Assembly (NCBI RefSeq): GCF_001625365.1
Contig: NZ_LJJF01000002.1
Span: 248,001-312,000, forward strand
From: Streptomyces sp. MJM8645
Lineage (GTDB): Bacteria; Actinomycetota; Actinomycetes; Streptomycetales; Streptomycetaceae
Direction of reading: 5' to 3'
Length of the DNA: 64,000 nucleotides
Position numbers and translations under genes: made by a program. The notes below the pieces were generated by a model, which made no database searches, was not told where the DNA came from, and saw only the letters and a program-made list of their open reading frames with translations. This document shows, piece after piece, positions 42,947-51,372 of this stretch; position 1 is the stretch's first letter; each line of letters starts with the position of its first letter.

Positions 42947-43699
42947 GTGAACATGTCCCCGAACACCGACCCCCTGAGCGCCGACCACCGGTTCATCCTG
43001 CTCGGACGAACCACGCTCTTCGCCTACCACCTCGCCATGTTCCACGTGCCCGCGCACGCCTTCCAGATGGTCCTCAAGGTGGAACTCGACGACACCGCGC
43101 GAACCGCCTACCTGGAGGACCTCAAGAAGCCGGTGCCGCAGGGCAAGAGGCGCTACCACTCGCTGCACTCGAGCCCGAAGGACCCGTTCCCGCTCAGCGA
43201 CATCAAGTCCGGCACCAGGACGTCCTTCACCGCCGAGGTGGAACGCGTGCTGGCCGACACCACCACCGGGGAGCGCCAGTTCGAGAAACTGACGGACGGT
43301 ACGGTGCGGATCACCGCCTCCGGCGTGCTGTACTTCGAGCCGATCGGCACCTCCGACTACCCGGCCCACTTCACCGGGATGCTCTTCGGCACGCCCACCG
43401 AGACCTTCCTCGCGCACCGACTTGCCAAGGCCGATCACTGGGACGAGGTCCGCGAGGCCACCGCCGTCACCCCGCAACCGACCCAGAACACGCTGAACGA
43501 CGTCCCCCTGGTGACCGTCCCCTCCGTCCGCGACACCCTGGAGACGGGAGTCGACCCGAACAAGCAGCAGAGCCCGTTCACCGAGAAGACGACCTACCAG
43601 GCGAAACTCACGCCGCGCGATGGCGGCGCGAGCTCCGACCTGTCCTTCACCGCAGCCGAACAGCGCTGGTGGAACAGCACCAGTCTCAACAAGAAGTAG
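42947..43699 (+). CDS. Unrecognised protein in the LodA/LodB-like operon
   Basis: A 250-residue soluble protein 12 nt after the LodB-like gene, with GGAAGG upstream. GTG at 42947 and ATG at 42953 are both reasonable starts. It reads RTTLFAYHLAMFHVPAHAF, QMVLKVELDDTARTAYLEDL, and a later SGVLYFEPIGTSDYPAHFTG. It is mixed alpha/beta with several His residues. I do not recognise a family. Its place suggests a partner or export/protection factor for the quinoprotein. Confidence 0.75.
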   Translation: MNMSPNTDPLSADHRFILLGRTTLFAYHLAMFHVPAHAFQMVLKVELDDTARTAYLEDLKKPVPQGKRRYHSLHSSPKDPFPLSDIKSGTRTSFTAEVERVLADTTTGERQFEKLTDGTVRITASGVLYFEPIGTSDYPAHFTGMLFGTPTETFLAHRLAKADHWDEVREATAVTPQPTQNTLNDVPLVTVPSVRDTLETGVDPNKQQSPFTEKTTYQAKLTPRDGGASSDLSFTAAEQRWWNSTSLNKK

Positions 43700-43911
43700 G
43701 AGGCCCACCGCCTCGGACAGTCCTGAACCGTCCTGAACCGGCTGGGGCCCACCGGCCCTGCGCCGGGAGGCGCCCGCAGCGGCTCCCGCCGATACTGGCC
43801 GGGGCGCCCGGGCCACGTACGACCCGCGGGACGCGGCATGGACCACGGTCGCCGCCGCCCTCGACCCACAGCGGGCCTGACCGGCCCGGACCCGACCGCT
43901 GGGAGGTCACC

Positions 43912-44784
43912 GTGAACGGTCCCGTCACCGTGGACGGTCCCGTCGTCGCGGGCTTCGACGGTTCGCCGGAGAGCCTCGCCGCCACCGCGTGGGCCGCCCG
44001 GGAGGCGCTGCGCCGCGGGCTCGCCCTCGAACTCCTCCAGGCCTGGCCCTGGCCCAAGCGGGACTCGGTCGGCACCAACGAGGTGTACAACCGCAGCCGG
44101 GACGCCCTGGCCGCCCGCGAGGCGGAGCTGCGCGCCGCGCACGCCGGCCTCCAGGTCTCCTCCCGCCAGGTCCCCGACGACCCGGCCAAGGCGCTGGTGA
44201 CCGCCGGCCGGACCTCCGCCGTGCTCGTGCTCGGCTCCCGGGGGCTGGGGCCCGTGCGCGGCTTCCTGGTCGGCTCGGTGAGCCAGGAGGTGCTGCGCCG
44301 AGCCACCTGCCCGGTGGTGCTGGTCCGGGCCGGTGAGGGCGAGCAGGGCGCCGCCACCGACCCCGTCCTGGTGGGCGTCGACCTCGCACATCCGCCGGAC
44401 GACGTCCTCGCGTTCGCCTTCGAGGCGGCCGCCCACCGCTCGGCCCCCCTGCGGATCGTCCACGTCTGGGCGCCACCGGCCGGCAGCGAGTACATGGCGT
44501 TCGACGCCATCGGAGGGCTGGAGAAGGAGCTGTCCGCCTCCGAGCGGAAGCAGTTCGCCGACGTCCTGGCCCTCTGGCTGGCCCGCTACCCCCAGGTGAC
44601 CGTGACGTCCGAACTCGTCCGGGGCAACGCCGCCATCGTCCTGGTGGAAGCGTCGGAGACGGCCCGGCTGGTCGTCCTCGGCCGCCACGTCCGGCGGATG
44701 CCTCTCGGCGCGCACCTCGGCCCGGTGGCACACGCCGCGATCCACCACGTCCGCTGCCCGGTCGCCGTCGTCCCGGACGCCTGA
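43912..44784 (+). CDS. Universal stress protein with tandem UspA domains
   Basis: A 290-residue protein with two Usp domains. The first (residues about 10-140) has the ATP-binding signature LGSRGLGPVRGFLVGSVSQE. The second (about 150-290) keeps the fold (VLVGVDLAHPPDDVLAFAFE) but its glycine motif is degenerate (LGRHVRRMPLGAHLGPVAHA), so only the first site may bind ATP. The GTG at 43912 follows GGGAGG. The 212-nt gap before it contains two GTCCTGAACC repeats but no gene. Confidence 0.9.
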   Translation: MNGPVTVDGPVVAGFDGSPESLAATAWAAREALRRGLALELLQAWPWPKRDSVGTNEVYNRSRDALAAREAELRAAHAGLQVSSRQVPDDPAKALVTAGRTSAVLVLGSRGLGPVRGFLVGSVSQEVLRRATCPVVLVRAGEGEQGAATDPVLVGVDLAHPPDDVLAFAFEAAAHRSAPLRIVHVWAPPAGSEYMAFDAIGGLEKELSASERKQFADVLALWLARYPQVTVTSELVRGNAAIVLVEASETARLVVLGRHVRRMPLGAHLGPVAHAAIHHVRCPVAVVPDA

Positions 44785-44842
44785 CCAGCCGCGGGGGTCG
44801 CCCCAGGCCCTCATCCGTCCAGGTGAGCGGGGCCGACGCCGC

Positions 44843-45496
44843 TCACAGCCCGCTGGCACCGTCGATGACGAGGAGCACCCCGATCACGGCGAGGACCACA
44901 GCGGTGACGGTGCTGTTATGAGTCTCCAACCAGGTCCTGGCCCTGCCCAGCGGAGTGAGGACACGCTCCCCCCGCGCGATGTGGAGCAGCACGGGAAGCA
45001 CGACGGTGGAGACGGCGAGCGCGGTGAACACCGCCACGGCGATGACCGTACGGGGCGGCCCCAGTTCGGCGGAGCCGATGGTCAACCCTGCCGCCGCGGA
45101 CAGCAGGATGGTCTTCGGGTTGGCCCCCGACAGCAGGAGCCCCAGCCGCAGGGCCTTGGCCGGCGTGGCGTCCGTGAGGCTCCGCATCCAGGCCGGGGTC
45201 CCCTTCTTGCCGCCGGAGAGCCACTGCCGCCCGGCGAGCAGGACGAGCACCGCGCCGAGGACGACTTTGGTCCAGGACGCCCAGGTCGGGGTCTCCTCGC
45301 GGGTCTCGATGACGGCCGCGAGCGCCGTGAACGCGGACGCCGCCGCGAGGATTCCGGCCGCCCACCCGGCCAGGAAGGCTCCGGCCGTGGCCCTGGGCCG
45401 GGGAGTGAACAGCAGGAGGAGCGCCGGCACGATCGGCAACGGCGACAACGCGATGGCCAGGGCCAGCGGCGCCACCTCGCTCAGCACGACGTTCAC
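44843..45496 (-). CDS. GAP-family (Sap-like) integral membrane protein, second copy
   Basis: A 217-residue, six-helix membrane protein. LALAIALSPLPIVPALLLLF carries the SPLPI family signature and SGANPKTILLSAAAGLTIGS aligns with the LNAKNAPLTLAAGAAIGS of the copy at 9329-10006. The GTG at 45496 follows GGAGGAAGG. Convergent with the universal stress gene. The transported substrate is not known. Confidence 0.85.
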   Translation of the reverse strand: MNVVLSEVAPLALAIALSPLPIVPALLLLFTPRPRATAGAFLAGWAAGILAAASAFTALAAVIETREETPTWASWTKVVLGAVLVLLAGRQWLSGGKKGTPAWMRSLTDATPAKALRLGLLLSGANPKTILLSAAAGLTIGSAELGPPRTVIAVAVFTALAVSTVVLPVLLHIARGERVLTPLGRARTWLETHNSTVTAVVLAVIGVLLVIDGASGL

Positions 45497-45665
45497 GGAC
45501 CACCTTCCTCCCGCCGCTGCACAGGGCCCGAGCGGCCTGGTCGACCTCAATTCTCCCGCCGGACGGGCTCCGCCGCCCGCAGTCCCGGGCGGGAACGGTC
45601 ACCTGGCCGCACCCCGGGGCCGGCCCCGGCCGACGGAGCCGCACGGAGCCGCGCGGAGCGGGCGG

Positions 45666-46235
45666 TCAGGCCGCCGGCCAGTTGCGCAGCAGTGCGTCGA
45701 GGGCGTCGAGGATGCGCGCCCAGGTGTCCTCGGTGCCGCGCGGGGTGTGCTGGAAGCTCCCGGCCCGTTCCAGGGCCACGTAGCCGTGGAAGGTGCTGCC
45801 GAGCAGCCGGACGGCGTCGGTCTCGTCGGGTTCCGCGAGGTCGTAGCCGCGCAGGATCGCGCGCGTCATCTGGGAGTGCCGGACGCCGGCGCTGGCGCGC
45901 GCGGTCTCGGGGTCGAGTTCGAGCTGCGCGGCGGCGTAGCGACCGGGGTGTTCGCGGGCGTAGTCGCGGTAGGCGTTGGCGAAGGCGGCCAGGGCGTCCT
46001 TGCCGGCGCGTCCGGCCAGGGCGGCGGCGACCCGGTCGGCGAGTTCCTCGAGTGCGAGCAGGGCGATCCTGGTCTTGAGGTCCTGGGAGTTCTTGACGTG
46101 CGAGTAGAGGCTCGCGTCCTTGACGCCGAAGTGTCGTGCCAGCGCCGAGACCGTGACCTTGTCGAAGCCGACCTCGTCGGCCAGTTCCGCTCCCGCCCGG
46201 GTGAGTCGTTCCGCGTTCAGTCCTACGCGCGCCAT
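45666..46235 (-). CDS. TetR-family transcriptional regulator
   Basis: A 189-residue TetR protein. HTH at about residues 8-52 (ELADEVGFDKVTVSALARHF, then GVKDASLYSHVKNSQDL). The C-terminal domain (LLGSTFHGYVALERAGSF) is of the WHG-containing type common in actinomycete TetR proteins. The start follows GGAGGGAAGG. Divergent from the FBP-domain gene across an AT-rich promoter with a TTRCCTA inverted repeat. Confidence 0.9.
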   Translation of the reverse strand: MARVGLNAERLTRAGAELADEVGFDKVTVSALARHFGVKDASLYSHVKNSQDLKTRIALLALEELADRVAAALAGRAGKDALAAFANAYRDYAREHPGRYAAAQLELDPETARASAGVRHSQMTRAILRGYDLAEPDETDAVRLLGSTFHGYVALERAGSFQHTPRGTEDTWARILDALDALLRNWPAA

Positions 46236-46270
46236 GGCCTTCCCTCCGATCGACTGAGGCCATTATACAT

Positions 46271-46291
46271 TTGCCTAATAGTCCTAGGTAA
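46271..46291. promoter_or_regulatory. Inverted repeat operator TTGCCTA-N7-TAGGTAA
   Basis: 7-bp arms with one mismatch, spacer ATAGTCC, located between the divergent TetR and FBP-domain genes and 16 nt before the latter's start. Likely bound by the adjacent TetR. Confidence 0.6.
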
Positions 46292-46306
46292 TTTACGTTG
46301 GCTCCT

Positions 46307-46792
46307 ATGAAGCCGTTGACCGAGCAAGAGATCCGCGCCGCCTTCGTGAACTGCACCAAGGGCGAGGCGAAGCGACTGCACATCCCCCGCGACCTGGCCG
46401 AACAGCCCTGGGACGACCTGGACTTCCTCGGGTGGCGCGACCCGCAGGCGCCCGATCGCGCCTACCTCGCCGCCGAGTCGGACGGCCGCGTGGTGGCGGT
46501 CGCGCTGCGCTCCTCCGGCGCCGCCTCCTGGCAGGCCCGCCGCAGCATCTGTTCGCTGTGCGTGACCACCCACACTGGAGGCGTCTCGCTGCTGGTCGCT
46601 CCCCTGGCCGGGAAGGCCGGCAAGCAGGGCAACTCCGTCGGCGCCTACATGTGCAGCGACCTCGCCTGCTCGCTCTACGTGCGCGGCAAACGGGAGACCG
46701 GCACCCGGCTGCACGAGTCGCTCACCGTCGAGGAGAAGATCCGCCGCACCGCGGCCAACCTCGCCGCCTTCGTCGCCAAGGTCACCGCGTGA
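46307..46792 (+). CDS. FBP-domain (FusB/EF-G-binding C-terminal type) zinc-finger protein
   Basis: A 161-residue protein. The core WQARRSICSLCVTTHTGGV and later AYMCSDLACSLYVRGK give the four-Cys treble-clef zinc finger of the FBP_C family, related to the EF-G-binding domain of FusB-type fusidic-acid resistance proteins. The N-terminal region (LTEQEIRAAFVNCTKGEAKR) is also typical. No Shine-Dalgarno is seen before the ATG at 46307, so translation may be leaderless or weak. Controlled by the divergent TetR, which suggests a drug- or stress-induced role. Confidence 0.85.
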   Translation: MKPLTEQEIRAAFVNCTKGEAKRLHIPRDLAEQPWDDLDFLGWRDPQAPDRAYLAAESDGRVVAVALRSSGAASWQARRSICSLCVTTHTGGVSLLVAPLAGKAGKQGNSVGAYMCSDLACSLYVRGKRETGTRLHESLTVEEKIRRTAANLAAFVAKVTA

Positions 46793-46841
46793 GCCGCGGC
46801 GGGGCCTCACCCCGAGTCACCAGCCCCCCCCTGTGCCGCTA

Positions 46842-48053
46842 CTACATGCAGGCGCCGGGGTAGGAGTTGGGCTGCTGTCCGGTGGTGAGGGGGGTTGCGG
46901 TGGTAGCGGCCGTGTCGAGGGTGTGGAAGGGGGCGCGTGCGGCGGCGCCGGTCACGGACATCTGGGTGGCGGCGGTGAGTTCGCTGCCGGCCATGGGGTT
47001 GCGGCCGGCCTGGACAAGGGCGGACACGCCGTCGGCGCCGAAGGCCTTGACGGTGCCTTCGAGGTCGAACACCGGGACGGTGGTGGCGCCGAGGCCGGTG
47101 AGCATTCTGATGTCGTCGACGACGGTGGTGAGGTTGTCGTACGGCGGGATCCCGGCATTGCCGATGGTGACCTGTCCCGCGGTGCCGAAGTAGCGCTGGA
47201 TGTCGGTGAAGTAGGACGCCACGTAGCCGGATCCCAGGTCGATCCCGAAGGCGCGGTAGGCCTGAAGGAAGTATTGGTCGTAGCCGGTCGGCGGGAACGC
47301 CGTGATGCCGAGCGCGGCCTGCAGGGCGATGCTGCCGTTGTCCAGGTCGTCCAGCGCGTAGGGCACGGGCGAGCCCGAGATCCGCATCCCGTTCTGGTGC
47401 GCCCAGGCGATGGTGTCGGCGTAGGTGTGGATCGCGCGGCACTGTGCGGCGGGGTCGAGGCTGTTGGCGTTCAGCAGGGCGTTGAAGCCGGTCAGGTCGT
47501 TCCGGGTGAGGGCCTGGGCCACGGCCTGGTCGCCGGTGGGGGATTCCAGGTCGAGTACGGCCTGAGAGAACTGGAGGTCGTGGGCGAGCGACCAGACGTG
47601 GAAGTCCTCGACGGCGCTCTGGACGAGGGCGGCGTTCTACTCGGTGTCGAAGGTGCCGTCCGACAGCGGCACGGTGATCCAGGCGCTGACCGGCACACCA
47701 CGGGTGTTCGCCTGCTCGACCAGGGCCAGAGCGTCGGTGCGCTGGTTCTCGCCCGGCAGCGCGGGGCCGAAGTCCGAGCCGTACACGAGGTCGAGGTAGA
47801 GCGGGCTGTGGCCGGCGGCCAGGGTGTTCCACACGGTGTCGGTGAACGCGCTGAGGTCCCGCGGGCAGGTCAGCGGGTCCTCCGCCAGACACGGCTGGAC
47901 CTCCTGCCCCGCCCAGAACGCCACCTGCGCGGCGAGGGCCCGGGCGGCGGGTACGGCCCCGGCCGGTGCTGCGCCGATGCCTGTGAACACCGAGCAGACG
48001 AGCACGCTCGCCGCGGCGATAGCCGAAGCTCTGGCGGACAGCGGATTTCTCAT
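46842..48053 (-). pseudogene. Secreted TIM-barrel-like hydrolase gene broken by an in-frame TAG
   Basis: One continuous frame of 403 sense codons plus the terminal stop, from 48053 to 46842, is interrupted by a single TAG at 47637-47639, with protein-like sequence on both sides (ITVPLSDGTFDTE, stop, NAALVQSAVEDFHVWSLAHD). The N-terminus is a signal peptide (SARASAIAAASVLVCSVFTG). The body, SPLYLDLVYGSDFGPALPG, VPVSAWITVPL and MRISGSPVPYALDDL, resembles a glycosidase-like barrel with no named family. The start follows AGGAAGA. A point mutation to amber, a sequencing error or suppression are all possible. Confidence 0.75.
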
Positions 48054-48574
48054 GGGTCTTCCTGTTCGCGGTCGTTGTCGGCGACGTGCGCCGTCACCGT
48101 TGTGGAGTGCCGCCGGGGTAGGCGGGGTGTCTCTGCGCGGGGGCCCCTTCACGGTGTCGTGGGGAGCGCGTCGCGAAGGGCCGCTCCGGCCGGGCCGAAT
48201 CCGTAAGCCTCACGAACCTTTCCGAGAGACCGAGAGACAGGATGGGAGCGATGCCAGGAGCTCCCGACAGCCTTGCACGACATCAGACATCCGATTGACT
48301 ACACAGTGTGACGATTAAGTGGAGCACATCCCCACTCGACCTGAGAGCATCGCAACGCGAAGGAAGTTCGTGCCGCCACTATCTGCCGCCCGGAAGACAG
48401 CCCGGGCTCGGCTGGGCCCTGTCGGCGGAACCGGCTCCTGCGGGAAAACGGGCGCCCCGTGGCGGCTCGGGCGAACCCGGAGCCGCCACGGGGCGGTTCG
48501 TGCCGGTTGTCAGCGGATCGGTGCGGCCCCAGGCCTGCGTGGCCTGCGTGGCCGGGGCGGCCGGGGAACGGTGC
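48054..48574. other. Gene-free stretch with promoter and terminator signals
   Basis: 521 nt with no convincing gene. The part near 48290-48320 is AT-richer (TTGACTACACAGTGTGACGA) and may hold the promoter of the secreted-protein gene on the minus strand. The part at 48453-48495 is a strong terminator. Frames here are shadows. Confidence 0.5.
48453..48495. terminator. 16-bp-arm hairpin terminator
   Basis: Perfect arms CGCCCCGTGGCGGCTC (48453-48468) and its complement (48480-48495) with an 11-nt loop that can extend the stem by GGG/CCC. It lies downstream of the minus-strand gene at 48575. Confidence 0.75.
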
Positions 48575-48940
48575 TCAGTTGAAGACCACGACGTCGGTGC
48601 GCATCGGCAGCGCACTGCCCCAACCGATGTTGATCTTGAACGTCACCACACCGTTGCCGGGGGCGATGCTCGACACCTGGAAGGGCGCCGCACCGACGAA
48701 CCGGTTCCCGCTGTTGCCGTCGATCTCGGAGGCCGTGATGACGACCGTCGAGTCGATCCCGATGACGTTCCAGGCGGTCTGGAGGTTGAACGTCCCGTTC
48801 CCCGGGGTCCACGTCCACCACCCCCGCCACACGGCGCCGACGTTGCCGCCGATCGCCGCGAGGCCCTGGTCCCGGTCGGCGGGCTGCGAACTGCTCGCGA
48901 TCCACGGCACCTCGATGGAGGAGGATTCGACTGCGGCCAT
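48575..48940 (-). CDS. Small beta-rich protein of unknown function
   Basis: A 121-residue protein with no signal peptide: AVWRGWWTWTPGNGTFNLQT, AWNVIGIDSTVVITASEIDG, and the ending WGSALPMRTDVVVFN. The alternation of hydrophobic and polar residues and the many Trp, Asn and Gly residues suggest a beta-sandwich, as in small carbohydrate-binding or lectin-like proteins, but no family is recognised. The ATG at 48940 follows GAGGGGGG. A strong terminator follows, so it is monocistronic. Confidence 0.7.
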   Translation of the reverse strand: MAAVESSSIEVPWIASSSQPADRDQGLAAIGGNVGAVWRGWWTWTPGNGTFNLQTAWNVIGIDSTVVITASEIDGNSGNRFVGAAPFQVSSIAPGNGVVTFKINIGWGSALPMRTDVVVFN

Positions 48941-49213
48941 GACGGCCCCCCTCGCTCCGGGAGAGCCCCCACGAGCCCTCGAATACCCTGAGTGTCCATT
49001 TATGTACTAAGCATCACAATCACTCGTGCGAGTGAACCTCCGGTGCGTCGCCGTGCAACTCGCGCGGGCACGGCCGCAAGGCCGGACCTCGACCCGCGTC
49101 AGCCATTCGGCGGATGCCTGATCGCGGGCAGCTCCACGCGTTGTCATCATGGTCGTGAACCTTGGCCAGCGGTTCGTCGGTGCACACGAGGTACTCACCG
49201 CACGGAGGCGCAC

Positions 49214-49699
49214 ATGGAGATCAAGCTCGTGGACGAGCACTTCATGAAGGCCCGATGGGACGACATCGAGACGACGCTGCGTCGCACGTTCCAGGACTCG
49301 CCATTCAATGACGCCGGTTACACGATCGACAACCCCGTGGACTTCACACGTGCCGCGGTCCACGGCACACTCGGCCCCGGCATCAAACACCTGGTGGCAC
49401 TGGACGGCTCAGGGCAACTCATGGGCGGCTTCTTCTGCATCCCGACGGAACGCGAAGAAGGCCAGGAGGCAACCGATATCGGCTGGTTCTTCTCGGTTCC
49501 GGAACTCGACCGAGACCACCGGCGAGCGATGATCGACACCTTCGTGGAGCGGATGTTCCAAACGCTGCGCGAAGCGGGATTCACGCGGATCGAGACGAAC
49601 ATGGGAACCCCGGCCGGCGCGAAGTCGCTCGGTCAACGCTACGGCTTCGTCCACTCCCCCACCCCAGAGCAGGCCAACCGTTGGCTTCGGGACCTGTGA
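49214..49699 (+). CDS. GNAT-family acetyltransferase
   Basis: A 161-residue protein with the GNAT order: beta strand and GSGQLMGGFFCIPTE, IGWFFSVPELDRDHRRAMID in place of the acetyl-CoA-binding V..xRxxGxG/A region, then FTRIETNMGTPAGAKSLGQR and YGFVHSPTPEQ, the usual end of the fold. The pyrophosphate loop is less canonical than most. The ATG at 49214 follows GGAGG; the frame upstream to 48992 is not conserved-looking. Substrate unknown. Confidence 0.8.
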   Translation: MEIKLVDEHFMKARWDDIETTLRRTFQDSPFNDAGYTIDNPVDFTRAAVHGTLGPGIKHLVALDGSGQLMGGFFCIPTEREEGQEATDIGWFFSVPELDRDHRRAMIDTFVERMFQTLREAGFTRIETNMGTPAGAKSLGQRYGFVHSPTPEQANRWLRDL

Positions 49700-49751
49700 C
49701 CCGAGGTCGAGCGAGACGACGGTCTCGCGCGACCGGTCGCGAACCGCCTTC

Positions 49752-49813
49752 GAACGTGAAGACGGTGCCGGCCCCGACCTTGAAAGGTCGGGGCCGGCAC
49801 CGTCTTCACGTTC
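49752..49813. terminator. Perfect 30-bp-arm inverted repeat, bidirectional terminator
   Basis: Arms 49752-49781 and 49784-49813 are perfect complements separated by only 2 nt. It lies between the convergent acetyltransferase and the truncated protein gene, 52 nt and 24 nt from their stops. It would form a very stable hairpin on either transcript and could extrude as a cruciform. Confidence 0.85.
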
Positions 49814-49837
49814 AGGGTGTGTCGCCGGGAGCGGGGA

Positions 49838-50194
49838 TCAGAGGCGGAACGGGTTGCCGCCCTGGGCTGCGATCACGTACCAGGCGGTCGCTCCGGTGTG
49901 CAGGGCGGCGTAGTAGTAGTCGCCCTGGCCGGTGTCGAGGCGGTCGCCGGAGGCCGCGACGATGCCGCTGCCGTCGGTGTTCGGGGCACTGGTCTGGGCC
50001 GTCTCCAGGGTGGTGAGAAGCTTGTTGGCCTCGACGGGGTCGGTGCCGTTGGCGCGGGCGTGGTAGGCGACCAGCAGGTGTCCGGTTCCTTCGAACCAGA
50101 CCTTCTTGGTGTCGTTCCGGTAGAAGCTGACACCGGTGTAGACGCCGTCCGTCCGTCGGCCCCCGGGCGACGCCGAGCGGTACCACTGACGCAT
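49838..50194 (-). CDS. Short protein resembling the C-terminal end of a larger alpha/alpha-barrel enzyme
   Basis: 118 residues starting with a good site (AAGGAGCG before the ATG at 50194). The sequence GVYTGVSFYRNDTKKVWFEG, TGHLLVAYHARANG, then TDGSGIVAASGDRLDTGQGD and LHTGATAWYVIAAQGGNPF is of the kind found at the C-terminus of secreted alpha/alpha-toroid or glucoamylase-like proteins. As it lacks the rest of the barrel and any signal peptide, it may be a 5'-truncated remnant that acquired a start. Expressed or not cannot be told. Confidence 0.6.
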   Translation of the reverse strand: MRQWYRSASPGGRRTDGVYTGVSFYRNDTKKVWFEGTGHLLVAYHARANGTDPVEANKLLTTLETAQTSAPNTDGSGIVAASGDRLDTGQGDYYYAALHTGATAWYVIAAQGGNPFRL

Positions 50195-50394
50195 GCTCGC
50201 TCCTTACCTGAGGTCCATGCGGTGCCGGAAGGAACCAACGGCCAGCGCGGCGCAGCGGCAGCGCCTCCGTGGCACCGGCCGCCCTGAGCGTGAGCACGTC
50301 AGTACGTCGTCGAACACGCAGGCCAATATGACAGTCAGTCAGGTGAAGGTCCAGAGGCCCCCGGTCCTGGACCCCCCGGGCCTACCATCGGCGG

Positions 50395-51276
50395 GTGATC
50401 TGCGAATCGGCCGAGTCCGCCGAGTTGACCGCGTCGGTGGAGCCGGTGGAGTCGGTGGACACCCACGCCCACGTGTTCCACCGCGGCCTGCCCAGGGCCG
50501 ACCGCCCCCGCTACGTGCCGGACTACGACGCCCTCCCGGCAACGTACCTGGCGCTGCTCGACCGGCACGGCATCGGCGGCGCGGTCCTCGTCCAGCCGAG
50601 CTTCCTGGGAACGCGCAACGACTTCCTGCTCGACTGCCTGGCCCGGCACCCCGCCAGGTTCCGCGCCGTCATCGTGCTGGACCACGACCGGCCCTGCCGA
50701 CCAGGCGCGCTCGCCCCGCTCGCCCTCGACGGCGTCGTGGGCATCCGCCTCAACCTGATCGGCCGGCGGGTGCCCGACCTGGCCGGGCCGCACTGGCGGC
50801 AGGTGGCCGCGCTGCTGGCCGAGCGCGGGCAGCACCTGGAGGTGCACGCGGCGGGCGAACAGTGGGCGGCGATCGCACCCGCCCGCCACAGCTGGCCGTC
50901 CCCCGTGGTGATCGACCACCTCGGCCTGCCGGGCGCATCCGAGGGCGCCAACCGCACGGTGCTGGATCTGGCCACGCGCGACCACGTGTGGATCAAGGCC
51001 TCCGCGCCCTACCGCTGCGCGCCCGACGCGCCCGACGCGCCCGGCCGCATGCTGCGGCGCGTGCTGGAGGAGGCGGGCCACCAGCGCCTGCTGTGGGGCA
51101 GCGACTGGCCCTGGACGCGCCACGAACACAGCAGGACGTTCGCCGAGTGCCTCGCCTGGCCGGCCGAGCACGTCGACCCGTCGGTCCTGCGCGCCGCCAT
51201 CACCACGAACCCGGCCCGGCTGCTGAACTGGTCACCCCGGCGGCGAGCAGCAACCGGGGCGCAGCTGTCGGCGTAG
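50395..51276 (+). CDS. Amidohydrolase-2 family (LigI-like) metal-dependent hydrolase
   Basis: A 293-residue TIM-barrel hydrolase. VESVDTHAHVFHRGLP carries the first HxH metal motif, GGAVLVQPSFLGTRNDF and LEVHAAGEQW the central strands, VVIDHLGLPG the conserved His, and LLWGSDWPWTRHE the catalytic Asp near the end. This is the dicarboxylate-lactonase/decarboxylase branch. The GTG at 50395 has a weak site (GGCGG). No pathway neighbours are seen; the following gene is a regulator, in the same direction. Confidence 0.88.
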   Translation: MICESAESAELTASVEPVESVDTHAHVFHRGLPRADRPRYVPDYDALPATYLALLDRHGIGGAVLVQPSFLGTRNDFLLDCLARHPARFRAVIVLDHDRPCRPGALAPLALDGVVGIRLNLIGRRVPDLAGPHWRQVAALLAERGQHLEVHAAGEQWAAIAPARHSWPSPVVIDHLGLPGASEGANRTVLDLATRDHVWIKASAPYRCAPDAPDAPGRMLRRVLEEAGHQRLLWGSDWPWTRHEHSRTFAECLAWPAEHVDPSVLRAAITTNPARLLNWSPRRRAATGAQLSA

Positions 51277-51372
51277 GCGCAGTCCACAGCTCGGACGGCA
51301 GTGCCAGATCTGTCCGCCGCCCGTCCCTGGGAGACCTCGTGCGGACGGTTCGTGGCGGCCTACCGTGGCGGG

